A stretch of 64,000 nt of DNA from an uncultured Bacteroidota bacterium (GCA_913055635.1 CAJXLK010000005.1:1-64000); one strand, 5' to 3'; counted from the stretch's first letter, positions 52,676 to 61,904 are shown. The notes: a model not told the origin generated them from the letters alone. A program made the numbers and translations.

Positions 52676-53564
52676 TTCGGTTTATCCATTGGGCCAGGGC
52701 CTGTCCGATGGCGTGGGGGTGATCTTCCTGGATAAAATGCAGTCCCCTGCCAATGTAGCGTGCCTCCAGGTTGTTGATATGGCTCATGCACCATTGCAGG
52801 GCACCACCATTGATGATGCCCCCGGGCTTTGCATAAAGCAGTAGTTTGGGAATAGAGCTCTGCTGGAGGTATTGACTGTACTGGTCAACGATGTGTTTCA
52901 TCTGGCGGGGGCGGCCATTAATGGGTATTTGGCGGGGCCATGAGAGCATGGGCTTTCGGTGAAGCGCCCTCCTGAAAGGCGCTTTGTAAAAGCCCTTTTC
53001 CTGTTGGGTCAGTTTCCGGACCACCAAACGGGGCATAATCACGTTTAAAAATGCATTCAGCCCGTAAATCATTGCTTCTCCAATGACCGGTTGCCGCAAA
53101 CCCCAGAAACCAAGCCGGTACCAGAAAGGCAGATCCCCCCAACGCCAGGGCCGGACAATGGATTCCATGAATGCCATACCCTTAATATTACCGGGGTTTT
53201 TCATGGCATAATAAAAACCCAGGGCCGAGCCCCAGTCATGAACCACCAGGATGATGTGCTTCAGCCCAAGCTTATGGACAAAGGCCTCCAGGTAATGATA
53301 GTGATCTGTGAAATGGTAAGACAGTGCCGGTTTGTCCGATGCACCCATGCCAATCAAATCCGGAGCAATACACCTTCCCTGGCCAACCAGATACGGGATG
53401 ATGTTTCTCCATAGATAGGAAGAGGTGGGATTCCCGTGGAGCAGCAAAATTGGATCCCCTTCGCCTTCATCCCGGTAGCGAATCCTGGAACCGTGAACCT
53501 CTAAACTCTTGTTGGTGTAAGAAGAATTTTCAAGGGGGCTAGAGATGTTTTCCTTTTCTGTCAT
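52656..53564 (-). CDS. Haloalkane dehalogenase-like alpha/beta hydrolase (HLD-II type)
   Basis: A 302-residue alpha/beta hydrolase. All catalytic positions of the DhaA/LinB group appear: Asn45 (LHGNPTSSYLW), nucleophile Asp110 and Trp111 (VHDWGSALGF), acid Glu134 (AFMES) and His276 (GLHFIQEDHP). They equal DhaA N41, D106, W107, E130 and H272 with one constant offset of four. This predicts hydrolytic cleavage of carbon-halogen bonds, though natural substrates of such enzymes are mostly unknown. The last residues (TPLSGG) are translated from a palindromic repeat copy, and the stop lies in the repeat linker. The N-terminus may be a few residues too long. Confidence 0.85.
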   Translation of the reverse strand: MTEKENISSPLENSSYTNKSLEVHGSRIRYRDEGEGDPILLLHGNPTSSYLWRNIIPYLVGQGRCIAPDLIGMGASDKPALSYHFTDHYHYLEAFVHKLGLKHIILVVHDWGSALGFYYAMKNPGNIKGMAFMESIVRPWRWGDLPFWYRLGFWGLRQPVIGEAMIYGLNAFLNVIMPRLVVRKLTQQEKGFYKAPFRRALHRKPMLSWPRQIPINGRPRQMKHIVDQYSQYLQQSSIPKLLLYAKPGGIINGGALQWCMSHINNLEARYIGRGLHFIQEDHPHAIGQALAQWINRTPLSGG

Positions 53565-53735
53565 ATAAAAAAATGCATTGGGTCCATCCGGTGTATATTA
53601 CAACCCCTATCAAGCTTCTTTTACCATGAAATCCCTGAACACAGGCATGAGGGGAAGTATGCTCCTTTTCATCCCTACATGGCAAAAGGTTTTTGGGTTA
53701 AACAAATCAACTTATTCAACGAAGTGCAGTGTTTT

Positions 53736-53765
53736 TTTGTTCCACTGTTAAGTTTTATAATTTTA
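53736..53765 (+). promoter_or_regulatory. Putative promoter of the first aldo-keto reductase gene
   Basis: TTTG (53736-53739) followed after 18 bp by TAATTTTA (53758-53765) is close to the Bacteroidota TTTG-N19-TAnnTTTG consensus. It lies about 50 bp before the ATG at 53817. Confidence 0.45.
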
Positions 53766-53816
53766 GGTTGTTCTTTTAAAAGGTTAGAACAGGGAATTCA
53801 TTTAACACGTATTATT

Positions 53817-54818
53817 ATGGAATACAGAGAATTAGGAGGAAGCGGCATTCAGGTTTCAGCCATTACTTTTGGAGCCTGGGCCATCGGAGGTTTTATGTGG
53901 GGCGGAAGCAATGAGAAGGAGGCAATTCGGGCCATTCATCATGCCTATGACATGGGCATGACCACCATTGATACGGCTCCTATTTATGGCATGGGTTTGA
54001 GTGAAGAACTGGTAGGTCAGGCTGTAAAAGGCAATCGTGATCGTTTCCAGATATTCACTAAGTTTGGCATTAAATGGAACACCCGGGGTGATCAGCATCA
54101 ATTTCGTTCACAAAAGGATTACGAGGAACTGATGAATCAGGTGTACCTTTCCGCCAGGAAGGAAAGCATAATGCAGGAGTGTGAAGACAGCCTCAGGCGT
54201 TTGGGAACGGATTACATAGATTATTACCAGCATCACCGTCCGGGGGGAGATGTTCCCGTTTCAGAGGTCATGGAGGCTTTGGAGAAGCTCAAAGATCAGG
54301 GCAAAATTCGGGCTGCCGGGGTAAGCAATTACAGCCTGGAGGAGATGCAGGATGCCAGCCAAAGCATACAGATCGAAGCCAATCAATTGCCTTACAGCAT
54401 GGTGAAAAGGGAGATTGAGCGTGAGATCATTCCCTGGGTGGTGCAGCATCATAAAGGGGTTATCGCTTACAGTCCCTTGCAGAGAGGTGTTTTAACCGGC
54501 AAATACACCCCTGATCACCAATTGAGCCAGGGCGATCACCGCCGCGACTCGCGATTTTTCAAGGTTGAAAATATTAAAAAAATCAATGCGTTTTTGTCGA
54601 AAATTGAACCCATCGCCAGCCGGCATCAGGCCAGTCTCGCTCAACTGGTTTTGAACTGGACCATCCATCAGCCCGGTATTACCGTGGCTTTGGCCGGAGC
54701 CAGGAATCCTGAACAGGCCGAAGACAATGCCCGTGCTGCCGATATTCAGCTAACCACGCAAGAAATGAACCATATCAATACCCAGCTGGAAAAACTGGAA
54801 CTCGATATGGAGGCGTAA
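53817..54818 (+). CDS. Aldo-keto reductase (tandem paralogue 1)
   Basis: NAD(P)H-dependent oxidoreductase with a TIM barrel. From ATG 53817 the protein has 333 residues and begins MEYRELGGSGIQVSAITFG; the frame extends 46 codons upstream through the promoter and is rejected. The catalytic tetrad is visible: Asp and Tyr in TTIDTAPIYG, Lys in IFTKFGI and His in YYQHHRP. The cofactor end has LAGARNPEQAEDN. It shares most of its sequence with the gene at 55140 and is separated from it by a repeat array. Confidence 0.92.
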   Translation: MEYRELGGSGIQVSAITFGAWAIGGFMWGGSNEKEAIRAIHHAYDMGMTTIDTAPIYGMGLSEELVGQAVKGNRDRFQIFTKFGIKWNTRGDQHQFRSQKDYEELMNQVYLSARKESIMQECEDSLRRLGTDYIDYYQHHRPGGDVPVSEVMEALEKLKDQGKIRAAGVSNYSLEEMQDASQSIQIEANQLPYSMVKREIEREIIPWVVQHHKGVIAYSPLQRGVLTGKYTPDHQLSQGDHRRDSRFFKVENIKKINAFLSKIEPIASRHQASLAQLVLNWTIHQPGITVALAGARNPEQAEDNARAADIQLTTQEMNHINTQLEKLELDMEA

Positions 54819-54845
54819 CAGGACAGGGGCCTTAGTTTAAAAAAA

Positions 54846-55027
54846 CGGTTAAAAATGGATCCTTTTAACGGGGAAGTCAGCCCTGGGCAAATCGTTAAAA
54901 TCGATCTAGTTAACGGGGAAGTCATTCTTTATTAAAGCGTTAAAATGGATCTGTTTAACGGTGAAGTCTTTCTTTATCAAACGGTTATTAATGGATCCGT
55001 TTAACGGGGAAATAAGCCCTGGGCAAA
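54846..55027. repeat. Four 44-47-bp repeats between the two aldo-keto reductase genes
   Basis: Unit starts are at 54846, 54893, 54938 and 54982. Each begins with a small inverted repeat of the form CGTTAAAAtGGATCtgTTTAACG, followed by GGGAAGTC. Units 1 and 4 then have AGCCCTGGGCAAA; units 2 and 3 have TTCTTTATNAAA, so the array looks like a nested or block duplication. It starts 28 bp after the first gene's stop. Confidence 0.85.
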
Positions 55028-55049
55028 CCCAAAAAATGACAAACTGTGA

Positions 55050-55106
55050 ATGAAGTCATTGTCGGATTTTTACACAACAAGGTCTATTTTTATACAGCTT
55101 GTGGAT
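55050..55106 (+). repeat. Degenerate copy of the dispersed ATGAA...CAACAAGG element
   Basis: Starts ATGAAGTCATTGTCGG, has ACACAACAAGG followed by TCTATTTTTATACAGCTTG and GGATC. This matches the order and spacing of the copy at 43538 (CAACAAGG-ATATTTATAAAGCATG-GGGTCC). It ends 34 bp before the start of the second aldo-keto reductase gene. Confidence 0.45.
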
Positions 55107-55139
55107 CACTTCAAATTTCAATAATAAAAAAGATAGCAT

Positions 55140-56138
55140 ATGGTATATCGAGAATTAGGAGAAAGTGGCATTCAAATATCAGCCATCACTTTTGGGGCCT
55201 GGGCCATTGGTGGGTTTATGTGGGGCGGTAGCGATGAGAAACAGGCCATTGGAGCCATTCGTCGCGGTTACGATTTGGGCGTCACCACCATCGATACGGC
55301 CCCGATTTACGGGACGGGTTTGAGCGAAGAATTGGTTGGCAAAGCGGTCAAGGGCAACCGGGATAATTATCAGATCATGACCAAGTTTGGCATGAGGTGG
55401 AACAAAACCGGGACGCAACAGCAATTTTCCACCGACAAGGGCTATGAGGAGCTTTGGAATCAGGTTTATCTTGATGGGACTCGCGAGAGTGTCATCAAGG
55501 AAGTGGAAGAAAGTTTAAGGCGACTGGACACTGACTACATTGATTATTATCAGATGCACTGGCCCGTCGACAACGTTCCGATGGAAGAGACCATGGAAGC
55601 TCTGTTGCGATTAAAAGAGCAGGGTAAAATCCGGGCAGCTGGGGTATGTAATTTTTCTGCCGTTCAGCTACAGGAAGCGGAAAAAACCTTGCGCATTGAG
55701 GCCGATCAGGTACCCTACAGCATGGTTCGACGTGATGTAGAAGAAGATGTGATTCCTTATCTGAAAAAGAAAAATAAGGGCATTATTGCTTACAGTCCAA
55801 TGCAGCGGGGATTGCTTTCCGGCAAATATACCCCCGATACCCTGCTGGCCGAAGGCGATAATCGTAAGTATTCCAGGTTCTTTAAGGCTGAAAACATCCG
55901 CCGGGTGAATGCTTTCCTGGATCAGATCAAACCCATTGCTGAGGCCCATGATGCCAGCCTTGCCCAATTAGCCTTGGCCTGGACCATCCATCAGCCAGGT
56001 GTTTTGGCCGCCCTGGCCGGGTCCAGAACCCCGCATCAGATTGATGACAATGCCAAGGCTGCCGATATTGAATTGTCTGATCAGGAACTGGACACCATTC
56101 AGCAACATTTGAACGCGCTTCATTTGGACCTGAATTGA
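55140..56138 (+). CDS. Aldo-keto reductase (tandem paralogue 2)
   Basis: A 332-residue aldo-keto reductase that begins MVYRELGESGIQISAITFG. It has the same tetrad motifs as its neighbour: TTIDTAPIYG (Asp, Tyr), IMTKFGM (Lys) and YYQMHWPVD (His). Long stretches are identical to the gene at 53817 (FGAWAIGGFMWGGS, LSEELVG), so the two arose by tandem duplication and then diverged. Substrates are unknown. It probably has its own promoter within the spacer. Confidence 0.92.
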   Translation: MVYRELGESGIQISAITFGAWAIGGFMWGGSDEKQAIGAIRRGYDLGVTTIDTAPIYGTGLSEELVGKAVKGNRDNYQIMTKFGMRWNKTGTQQQFSTDKGYEELWNQVYLDGTRESVIKEVEESLRRLDTDYIDYYQMHWPVDNVPMEETMEALLRLKEQGKIRAAGVCNFSAVQLQEAEKTLRIEADQVPYSMVRRDVEEDVIPYLKKKNKGIIAYSPMQRGLLSGKYTPDTLLAEGDNRKYSRFFKAENIRRVNAFLDQIKPIAEAHDASLAQLALAWTIHQPGVLAALAGSRTPHQIDDNAKAADIELSDQELDTIQQHLNALHLDLN

Positions 56139-56349
56139 TAAAATCCTCTTTTTTAACCGGCCACTCAAAAATTATTTTGTTATTTTACAGCTGATCAATC
56201 TTCCAAGGAAGGAATAATGATATGCAGGACGCTTCACCACTGGAAGATGTACAACGGGAGAGGGGGGTAAAAACAGGAGTTCCTCTCACTTCATTGATTT
56301 GCAAAATGATAAAGACCTGAGGCCTTACGTGCCTTTTGATTCAAATAGA

Positions 56350-57147
56350 ATGAACCGTTTTAAAGATCGGGTGATATGGATAACCGGTGCTTCATCCGGT
56401 ATTGGATCTGCTCTGGCTATTGAACTGGCCCGGGTGGGTGCTGTTTTGGCTCTGTCGGGCCGCGATCCCAGATCCCTCGGCAATATTGTCCGGGAAGTTG
56501 AACATATGGGGGCCCGGGCAAAAGCCTTCCCTTTTGATATTTCCGCCAGCCCAAATATCCCTGCCCTGGTTGAAGAGATTATCGGACATTTCGGCCGCAT
56601 TGATCTTTTGATTAACAATGCAGGCATCAGCCAGCGTGCCCGGGTGGAGGAGTCCGACTCCACCATTGACCGGAAAATAATGGAAGTCAATTATTTCGGC
56701 AACGTCGCCCTGACCCGCGCCCTGCTGCCCTATATGAAGCAACAGGGCTTTGGCCATATTGCCGTAACAACAAGCATCGTTGGCCTATTTGGCTTCCCCC
56801 TGCGCTCGGCATATGCAGCCTCCAAGCACGCCCTGCATGGTTTCTACGAAAGCCTCCGCACCGAATTAACGGATACCCCCCTGGCCATTACTTTCATTAT
56901 CCCTGGCCGCGTTAAAACCAACATTTCTTACCGGGCCCTGAACAAAAATATGCAGGAGCAGGGAATTTTGGATCAGGGCCAGGCCCGGGGTCTGCCTGCT
57001 TCTAAGGCGGCCCGGGTCATTCTGAAAGGCCTGGCCCGGCAAAAAAAGCAGATTCTCGTCGGCGGCAGGGAGTTGTATATGGTCTACATCCATAAATATT
57101 TTCCCTGGTTGTTTGACCATATTGTCCGAAAAATTAAACACGTTTAA
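56350..57147 (+). CDS. Short-chain dehydrogenase/reductase
   Basis: A 265-residue classical SDR (ATG 56350). Cofactor loop TGASSGIG, NNAG strand, catalytic Ser in TTSIVG and the YAASK catalytic pair are intact. The substrate loop and the C-terminal basic tail (KYFPWLFDHIVRKIKHV) resemble membrane-associated SDRs of the DHRS7 type, but the substrate is not clear. A TTG start 17 codons upstream is possible. Confidence 0.9.
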   Translation: MNRFKDRVIWITGASSGIGSALAIELARVGAVLALSGRDPRSLGNIVREVEHMGARAKAFPFDISASPNIPALVEEIIGHFGRIDLLINNAGISQRARVEESDSTIDRKIMEVNYFGNVALTRALLPYMKQQGFGHIAVTTSIVGLFGFPLRSAYAASKHALHGFYESLRTELTDTPLAITFIIPGRVKTNISYRALNKNMQEQGILDQGQARGLPASKAARVILKGLARQKKQILVGGRELYMVYIHKYFPWLFDHIVRKIKHV

Positions 57148-57242
57148 ACCAACTTCTTAGGGGACTCTTTGCCGCGTTTTTTTTTCCACTTTTGAGGGAA
57201 CAATTTTTTTGGTTATTTTTCGCTCTAAAACAAGGATGGTGA

Positions 57243-58325
57243 ATGATGGAAAAGAAGATAATTAGTGGAATCCAGCAAATAGGGATTGGCATTCACAATG
57301 TTGCTGAAGCCTGGAAATGGTACAAGGATACTTTTGGCACCGATATACGGGTTTTTGAAGATAAGACCATTGCAGAGCTGATGTTGCCTTATACCGGGGG
57401 TGTGGCCCGCAGGCGGCATGCAGCCCTGGCTCTGAATTTACAGGGAGGCGGAGGTTTTGAGATCTGGCAATATACCGAACGCACCCCCAAAAACGTCGAT
57501 TTTGAAGTGCAGCTGGGTGATTTGGGTATTTATGCCGCCAAGGTCAAATGCCGTGACCTGCATCAAACCTATCGCAGCTATCAGAGACGAAAGGTCCGCG
57601 TTTTGGCTCCCCCTATGAAGGGCCCTGACGGCCATGAGACGTTTTTTGTGGAAGACCCTTACGGAAACCTCTTCCAATTGATGGAGGGCAATCACTGGTA
57701 TAAAGATGAGAAAAAGCTTACTGGTGGCGCCTATGGCGCAGTGATTGGCGTATCTGATGTGGAAGCCTCCATGAAGGTCTATTCGGATATCCTGGGGTAT
57801 GACCAGGTGATCTATGACCAAAACCAACGTTTTGACGACCTGGATCCCCTCCCGGGCGGAGATCATCCCTTCAGAAGGGTCCTGCTTACCCACAGTGAAC
57901 CCCGCCAGGGTGGTTTCTCCCCCCTCCTGGGCGATTCCTGGATCGAACTGGTCGAGGTCAAAAACCGCCAGCCCCGGAAAATATATAAAGACCGGTTCTG
58001 GGGCGACCCCGGTTTTATTCACCTTTGCTTCGATATCCATGGAATGGACCTGCTTAAAAAGGAATGCCAGGATAAAGGCTTTTCCTTTACCGTCGATAGC
58101 AACGTCCATCACAATAAATCCCACAGCTTCGACATGGGCGAGGCGGCCGGCCACTTTTCCTATATTGAAGACCCCGACGGAACATTGATCGAATTTGTTG
58201 AAACCCACAAGGTGCCGGTTTTGAAAAAGTGGGGCTGGTACATTAACCTCAGAAAACGCAACCCCCATAAACCTTTACCCAATTGGATGATTAAAGCCAT
58301 GTCGTTCAACCGGGTCAGATTCTGA
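57243..58325 (+). CDS. Two-domain VOC (glyoxalase/dioxygenase superfamily) protein
   Basis: A 360-residue protein with two vicinal-oxygen-chelate domains: about 8-150 (IQQIGIGIHNVAEAWKWYKD...FFVEDPYGNLFQLME) and about 160-320 (AVIGVSDVEASMKVYSDILG...SYIEDPDGTLIEFVE). The paired DPxG...E ends are typical of metal-binding VOC modules, as in 4-hydroxyphenylpyruvate dioxygenase-like or extradiol enzymes. Some metal-ligand His residues seem to be absent or displaced, so activity is open. It stands alone downstream of the SDR gene. Confidence 0.82.
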   Translation: MMEKKIISGIQQIGIGIHNVAEAWKWYKDTFGTDIRVFEDKTIAELMLPYTGGVARRRHAALALNLQGGGGFEIWQYTERTPKNVDFEVQLGDLGIYAAKVKCRDLHQTYRSYQRRKVRVLAPPMKGPDGHETFFVEDPYGNLFQLMEGNHWYKDEKKLTGGAYGAVIGVSDVEASMKVYSDILGYDQVIYDQNQRFDDLDPLPGGDHPFRRVLLTHSEPRQGGFSPLLGDSWIELVEVKNRQPRKIYKDRFWGDPGFIHLCFDIHGMDLLKKECQDKGFSFTVDSNVHHNKSHSFDMGEAAGHFSYIEDPDGTLIEFVETHKVPVLKKWGWYINLRKRNPHKPLPNWMIKAMSFNRVRF

Positions 58326-58437
58326 TGGCTGTTCCCTTGTTTACTTCTACCCGACAGGTAATATTTAACCCGCTTTAGCGTTATAATTAACCTTTGGTTG
58401 TATTATAATCCATCATTTATAGCATAATCCATTAACC

Positions 58438-58914
58438 ATGAAAGACGAAGAAAAACAACGATCAGACTTATATAAAAAATATGCCCGCCAGGAAGGCAAA
58501 AAACAGGAGGAGGAACATGTAAATTTTGCCTATCGATTTGCGGATGGGGCGAAACGTTCGGTGGAAGGTTTCCTCGAGGGCATGGGAGAAGAATACAATG
58601 AAACGGTGGAGATGTCGCGTTTTTTCTTTAAACTCCTGGAGGAAAAACTTCAGCTGCGGGAAAGGGAATCACCCCCATCCAAAGAGGAAGTCAAAAAAGC
58701 CATCGAACAGCTCAAAGACATGGGCCGGGTTGGCGTTTTTGCTTCGGTCTCCATTCTCCCTGGCGGTGGCCTGTCTCTGCTGGGCCTCGAAATATTGGCC
58801 CGTAAATTTGGCATCAAAAATTTTTCCTTCATCCCTTCTTCTTTCCGAAAACGACTTTATAAAGATGTCAATAATACCAATGGCCCGGATCAGAATCACA
58901 AACGGGGTGGCTGA
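58438..58914 (+). CDS. Small LETM1-like protein of unknown function
   Basis: A 158-residue protein. The N-terminal two-thirds is highly charged and helical. The C-terminal part (EEVKKAIEQLKDMGRVGVF, then ILPGGGLSLLGLEILARKFG and PSSF) resembles the membrane/PGG segment of LETM1-like proteins: a moderately hydrophobic helix followed by a PSSF motif. This similarity is recalled from pattern only. Function unknown; a second, overlapping frame is a shadow. Confidence 0.6.
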   Translation: MKDEEKQRSDLYKKYARQEGKKQEEEHVNFAYRFADGAKRSVEGFLEGMGEEYNETVEMSRFFFKLLEEKLQLRERESPPSKEEVKKAIEQLKDMGRVGVFASVSILPGGGLSLLGLEILARKFGIKNFSFIPSSFRKRLYKDVNNTNGPDQNHKRGG

Positions 58915-59040
58915 CCAGGCCTGAACCCGCCTTCCTTTGATTGATTCAACATTGGACATTGCCTGTTTGTAGCCGTGGTTGACTGACCCTGCCTGATTCT
59001 ATTTCAGACTTTGAGTAATCCATTCCTTTGGATCTTGATT

Positions 59041-59320
59041 GATGAACTTTTACCGGTGCTGAATGATATACCAGGCCAGGGGTAAAGCCTTACCGGCAAC
59101 TTCGCTCCCCCCTTGAAGCATTGATAAGGGATAGAATTTTACGGGTAGCCCCGGTCTTGTTTGTCCCACAAGGCCAGGAGCAAAACTTTACTGCTGGCCC
59201 AGGTCCTGCCTTAAAGCACCGCCAGAGATAAAACTTTACTGCCAGCCTTAGCCATGGCTTGCTGCAGAAAGCCGGGGGTGAATCTTTACTGATTTACCCC
59301 GCTCTGCCTTTCAGATATGG
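59041..59320. repeat. Degenerate array of about six 48-bp units in the spacer before the TonB-dependent receptor
   Basis: Recurring blocks CTTTTACCGGTGCTG, CCTTACCGGCAAC, TTTTACGGGTAGCCC, CTTTACTGCTGGCCC, CTTTACTGCCAGCC and CTTTACTGATTTACC follow each other at roughly 45-50 bp, each preceded by a purine-rich stretch (ATAAAA, GGGTGAA) and followed by a GGTCTTG/GGTCCTG-like block. The copies are strongly diverged. The array lies in the 494-bp spacer after the LETM1-like gene. Confidence 0.65.
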
Positions 59321-59408
59321 CCTAAAGAATCAAATTTTTGCAGGGCGGCTGTAATAATTTGCTTGAAAATGGGTCTAACACCATGTTGAATCGAATAAAA
59401 AAGCAATT

Positions 59409-61865
59409 ATGAGCAGGAAGGTTTTAGCTACATTGATATCGTTATTGGTATTTCAAATGGGATCACTGGCGCAACACCCGGGAGGGGCTGCTTCAGGTGC
59501 CGGAACAAAAGGTGTAGTAAAAGGCAAAGTGATGGTTAAGGGCGACGGTCCGCTTGAATACGCCAACATCGCACTCTATAAGAGGGGCGATTCCTCACTG
59601 GTTACCGGTACAGTAACCAATGTGGAAGGAAGGTTCACCCTGAAAAAGGTTCCGATGGGCCGCTATTATATGGAATTGAACTTCATTGGTTTCAGCAGAA
59701 AAACCCTTGAGAATATTCGTTTAACCCCCTCCGCCCGGCGTAAAGATGTGGGCGTGGTTTATTTACAGGAAGCCACCCAGCAGATCGAGGGGGTGGAGGT
59801 GACCGCCGAACGGCCCCAGGTCCACTATAAAGTGGATAAGAAGGTGATTAATGTCGACAAGGATTATAGTGCCCAGGGGGGATCGGCCGTGGAAGTACTC
59901 AGGAATGTGCCTTCCATCCAGGTGGATATTGAAGGCAATGTGGAGTTAAGAGGAAGTTCCAGTTTCCGGGTGCTGGTCGATGGCAAACCATCTGTGCTGG
60001 AAGGCAGCGATGCCCTGCAACAGATACCGGCTTCGATGATCGATGACATCGAGATCATCACCAATCCTTCGGCCAAATATGACCCCGAGGGAACAGCTGG
60101 GATCATCAATGTGATCATGAAGAAAAACCGTGAACGGGGCCTTAACGGTATTGTTAAAGCCTCGGCCGGTACCAATAATGCCTATGATGCCAATGCCAAC
60201 CTGAGCTACCAGATCAATGACAAGATCAATGTTCACACCTCCATGAGTTACCGGGATTTTAATTTTGACATGACCGGGATCAGCAACCGGGAAAATTATT
60301 ATTCTGATACCACCTCCTTTATTGACCAAAACATGTCCAATACCATGGAACGGGATGGTTATTCGTTTAAAGCCGGGGTGGATTATGACCTGACATCCAG
60401 CAGCAGCCTTTCATTGTCAGGAAGGGCCGGCAATTTCAGCTTTGGCCGGGGTGGCAATACACGGATTGAAACTTACACCCAACCGGCTTCAAGCCACAAC
60501 CATCAAATCTCTTCCACCAGCTTCGACATCAGCCATGATTACTATACCATGAACCTGGATTATCAGAATAAATTTGATGAGAAAGGCCACAAGCTAGATG
60601 TATCGGCGAATTATTCTTTTTCTGACAACCGTGACCACAACAGTTTTCAGGAGTATCAGAGCAATGCGGATTGGGACAAGTTCAATGACGATGTTTATAA
60701 ACAACAGACCAATGAAACCAGCGACGAGGATGAACTGCAGGTGAAGCTTGACTATACACGCCCGTTGGCCTCCGGTAAGCTGGAAGCCGGTTACCAGGGT
60801 ACCTACGACCAAAACAATCAGCATTATGAGATGGATCGCTTCATTGATGGCCAGTGGAGCCAGGTTGGCGAGCGAACCAATGATGTCAACTATTCACGGA
60901 TGATTCAGGCCCTTTATGCCACTTATTCCGGCAAATTGCTGGGGATCGATTATAAGCTGGGTCTGCGGGGCGAATATACTGACCGGTTGCTGGAGCAAAA
61001 CATGCTGGATAAGTCTTATCCGATTGAACGCTTTGATGTCTTTCCCTCGGCCCATTTTTCAAAAAGTTTTTCAAGGGGCAACAACCTCTTTGTCAGCTAC
61101 AGCAGAAGGATACGGCGTCCGCGTAGCTGGTTTATCGATCCTTTTCAAACCTTCCGCGACCAGTATAACCTGCGGCAGGGCAACCCGGCCCTCAAACCGG
61201 AATATACCGATTCCTACGAGGCCGGCTATAAGATGACCTTTGGCAAGTCTTTTGCATCGCTGGAAGGCTATTATCGCAATACCCACAATGAGATCAGCCG
61301 GATTCAGCGCCTGGGGGAAGGCAACCGCCTGATCCATACCTTTGAAAACCTGGACAACGAGACTTCTCTGGGAACCGAATTGATGTTTAACACCAGCCTG
61401 GTCAAATGGTGGAACATGAACCTCAGCGCCCGGCTTTATCGTTACACCATCGATTCGCGCGTGAACGGCAAACAGGTGGAAAAGAAGAGCAACAACTGGG
61501 GAGGTCGTCTCAACAGCACCTTTAAGCTTCCCACCGGTACCCGCCTTCAGATTCGGGCCATGTACAGAGGCCCTTCTGTAACTGCCCAGGGCGAACGCCA
61601 GGGAATGCTCATGACCAGTGCCGCCATTAAACATTCCTTCCTGGATGATAAACTCTCTTTGACCCTCAATGGAAGAGGCCTTTTACAGGGGATGAACCGC
61701 GAAATGACATCTTCCGGCGCCGGCTTCGAAACCTATGACTACCGCGAACGCGAATCGCCCATCTTTCAATTCAATATCAGTTACACCATCAACAATTATA
61801 AGCGCAAAAGAGACCGGGGCCAGGGCGATGGAGGCCAGTATGAAGGCATGGACCAGATGTTCTAG
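59409..61865 (+). CDS. TonB-dependent receptor/outer membrane beta-barrel protein
   Basis: An 818-residue outer membrane protein. A signal peptide (MSRKVLATLISLLVFQMGSLAQ) is followed by a CarboxypepD-reg-like domain (about 36-120, GVVKGKVMVKGDGPLEYANI), a plug domain (about 130-235, EVLRNVPSIQVDIEGNVELR and SAKYDPEGTAGIINVI) and a long beta-barrel of alternating aromatic strands (LRQGNPALKPEYTDSYEAGY is typical). It matches the OMP_b-brl_3/TonB receptor class of Bacteroidota. No SusD-like partner lies beside it, so it is not a classical SusCD pair. Ligand unknown. Confidence 0.88.
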   Translation: MSRKVLATLISLLVFQMGSLAQHPGGAASGAGTKGVVKGKVMVKGDGPLEYANIALYKRGDSSLVTGTVTNVEGRFTLKKVPMGRYYMELNFIGFSRKTLENIRLTPSARRKDVGVVYLQEATQQIEGVEVTAERPQVHYKVDKKVINVDKDYSAQGGSAVEVLRNVPSIQVDIEGNVELRGSSSFRVLVDGKPSVLEGSDALQQIPASMIDDIEIITNPSAKYDPEGTAGIINVIMKKNRERGLNGIVKASAGTNNAYDANANLSYQINDKINVHTSMSYRDFNFDMTGISNRENYYSDTTSFIDQNMSNTMERDGYSFKAGVDYDLTSSSSLSLSGRAGNFSFGRGGNTRIETYTQPASSHNHQISSTSFDISHDYYTMNLDYQNKFDEKGHKLDVSANYSFSDNRDHNSFQEYQSNADWDKFNDDVYKQQTNETSDEDELQVKLDYTRPLASGKLEAGYQGTYDQNNQHYEMDRFIDGQWSQVGERTNDVNYSRMIQALYATYSGKLLGIDYKLGLRGEYTDRLLEQNMLDKSYPIERFDVFPSAHFSKSFSRGNNLFVSYSRRIRRPRSWFIDPFQTFRDQYNLRQGNPALKPEYTDSYEAGYKMTFGKSFASLEGYYRNTHNEISRIQRLGEGNRLIHTFENLDNETSLGTELMFNTSLVKWWNMNLSARLYRYTIDSRVNGKQVEKKSNNWGGRLNSTFKLPTGTRLQIRAMYRGPSVTAQGERQGMLMTSAAIKHSFLDDKLSLTLNGRGLLQGMNREMTSSGAGFETYDYRERESPIFQFNISYTINNYKRKRDRGQGDGGQYEGMDQMF

Positions 61866-61904
61866 CTCCATGTTCTAATCTTATCAATGATCTATGAACA
61901 GGAT

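Noticed and set aside
53621-53680. ATGAAATCCCTG...ATGAGGGG segment as another copy of the dispersed element
   Set aside because: It shares only the ATGAAA start and a weak inverted repeat. The diagnostic CAACAAGG block is missing.
57438-58268. 276-codon minus-strand frame
   Set aside because: Antisense to the two-domain VOC gene, which has clear motifs in the plus frame.
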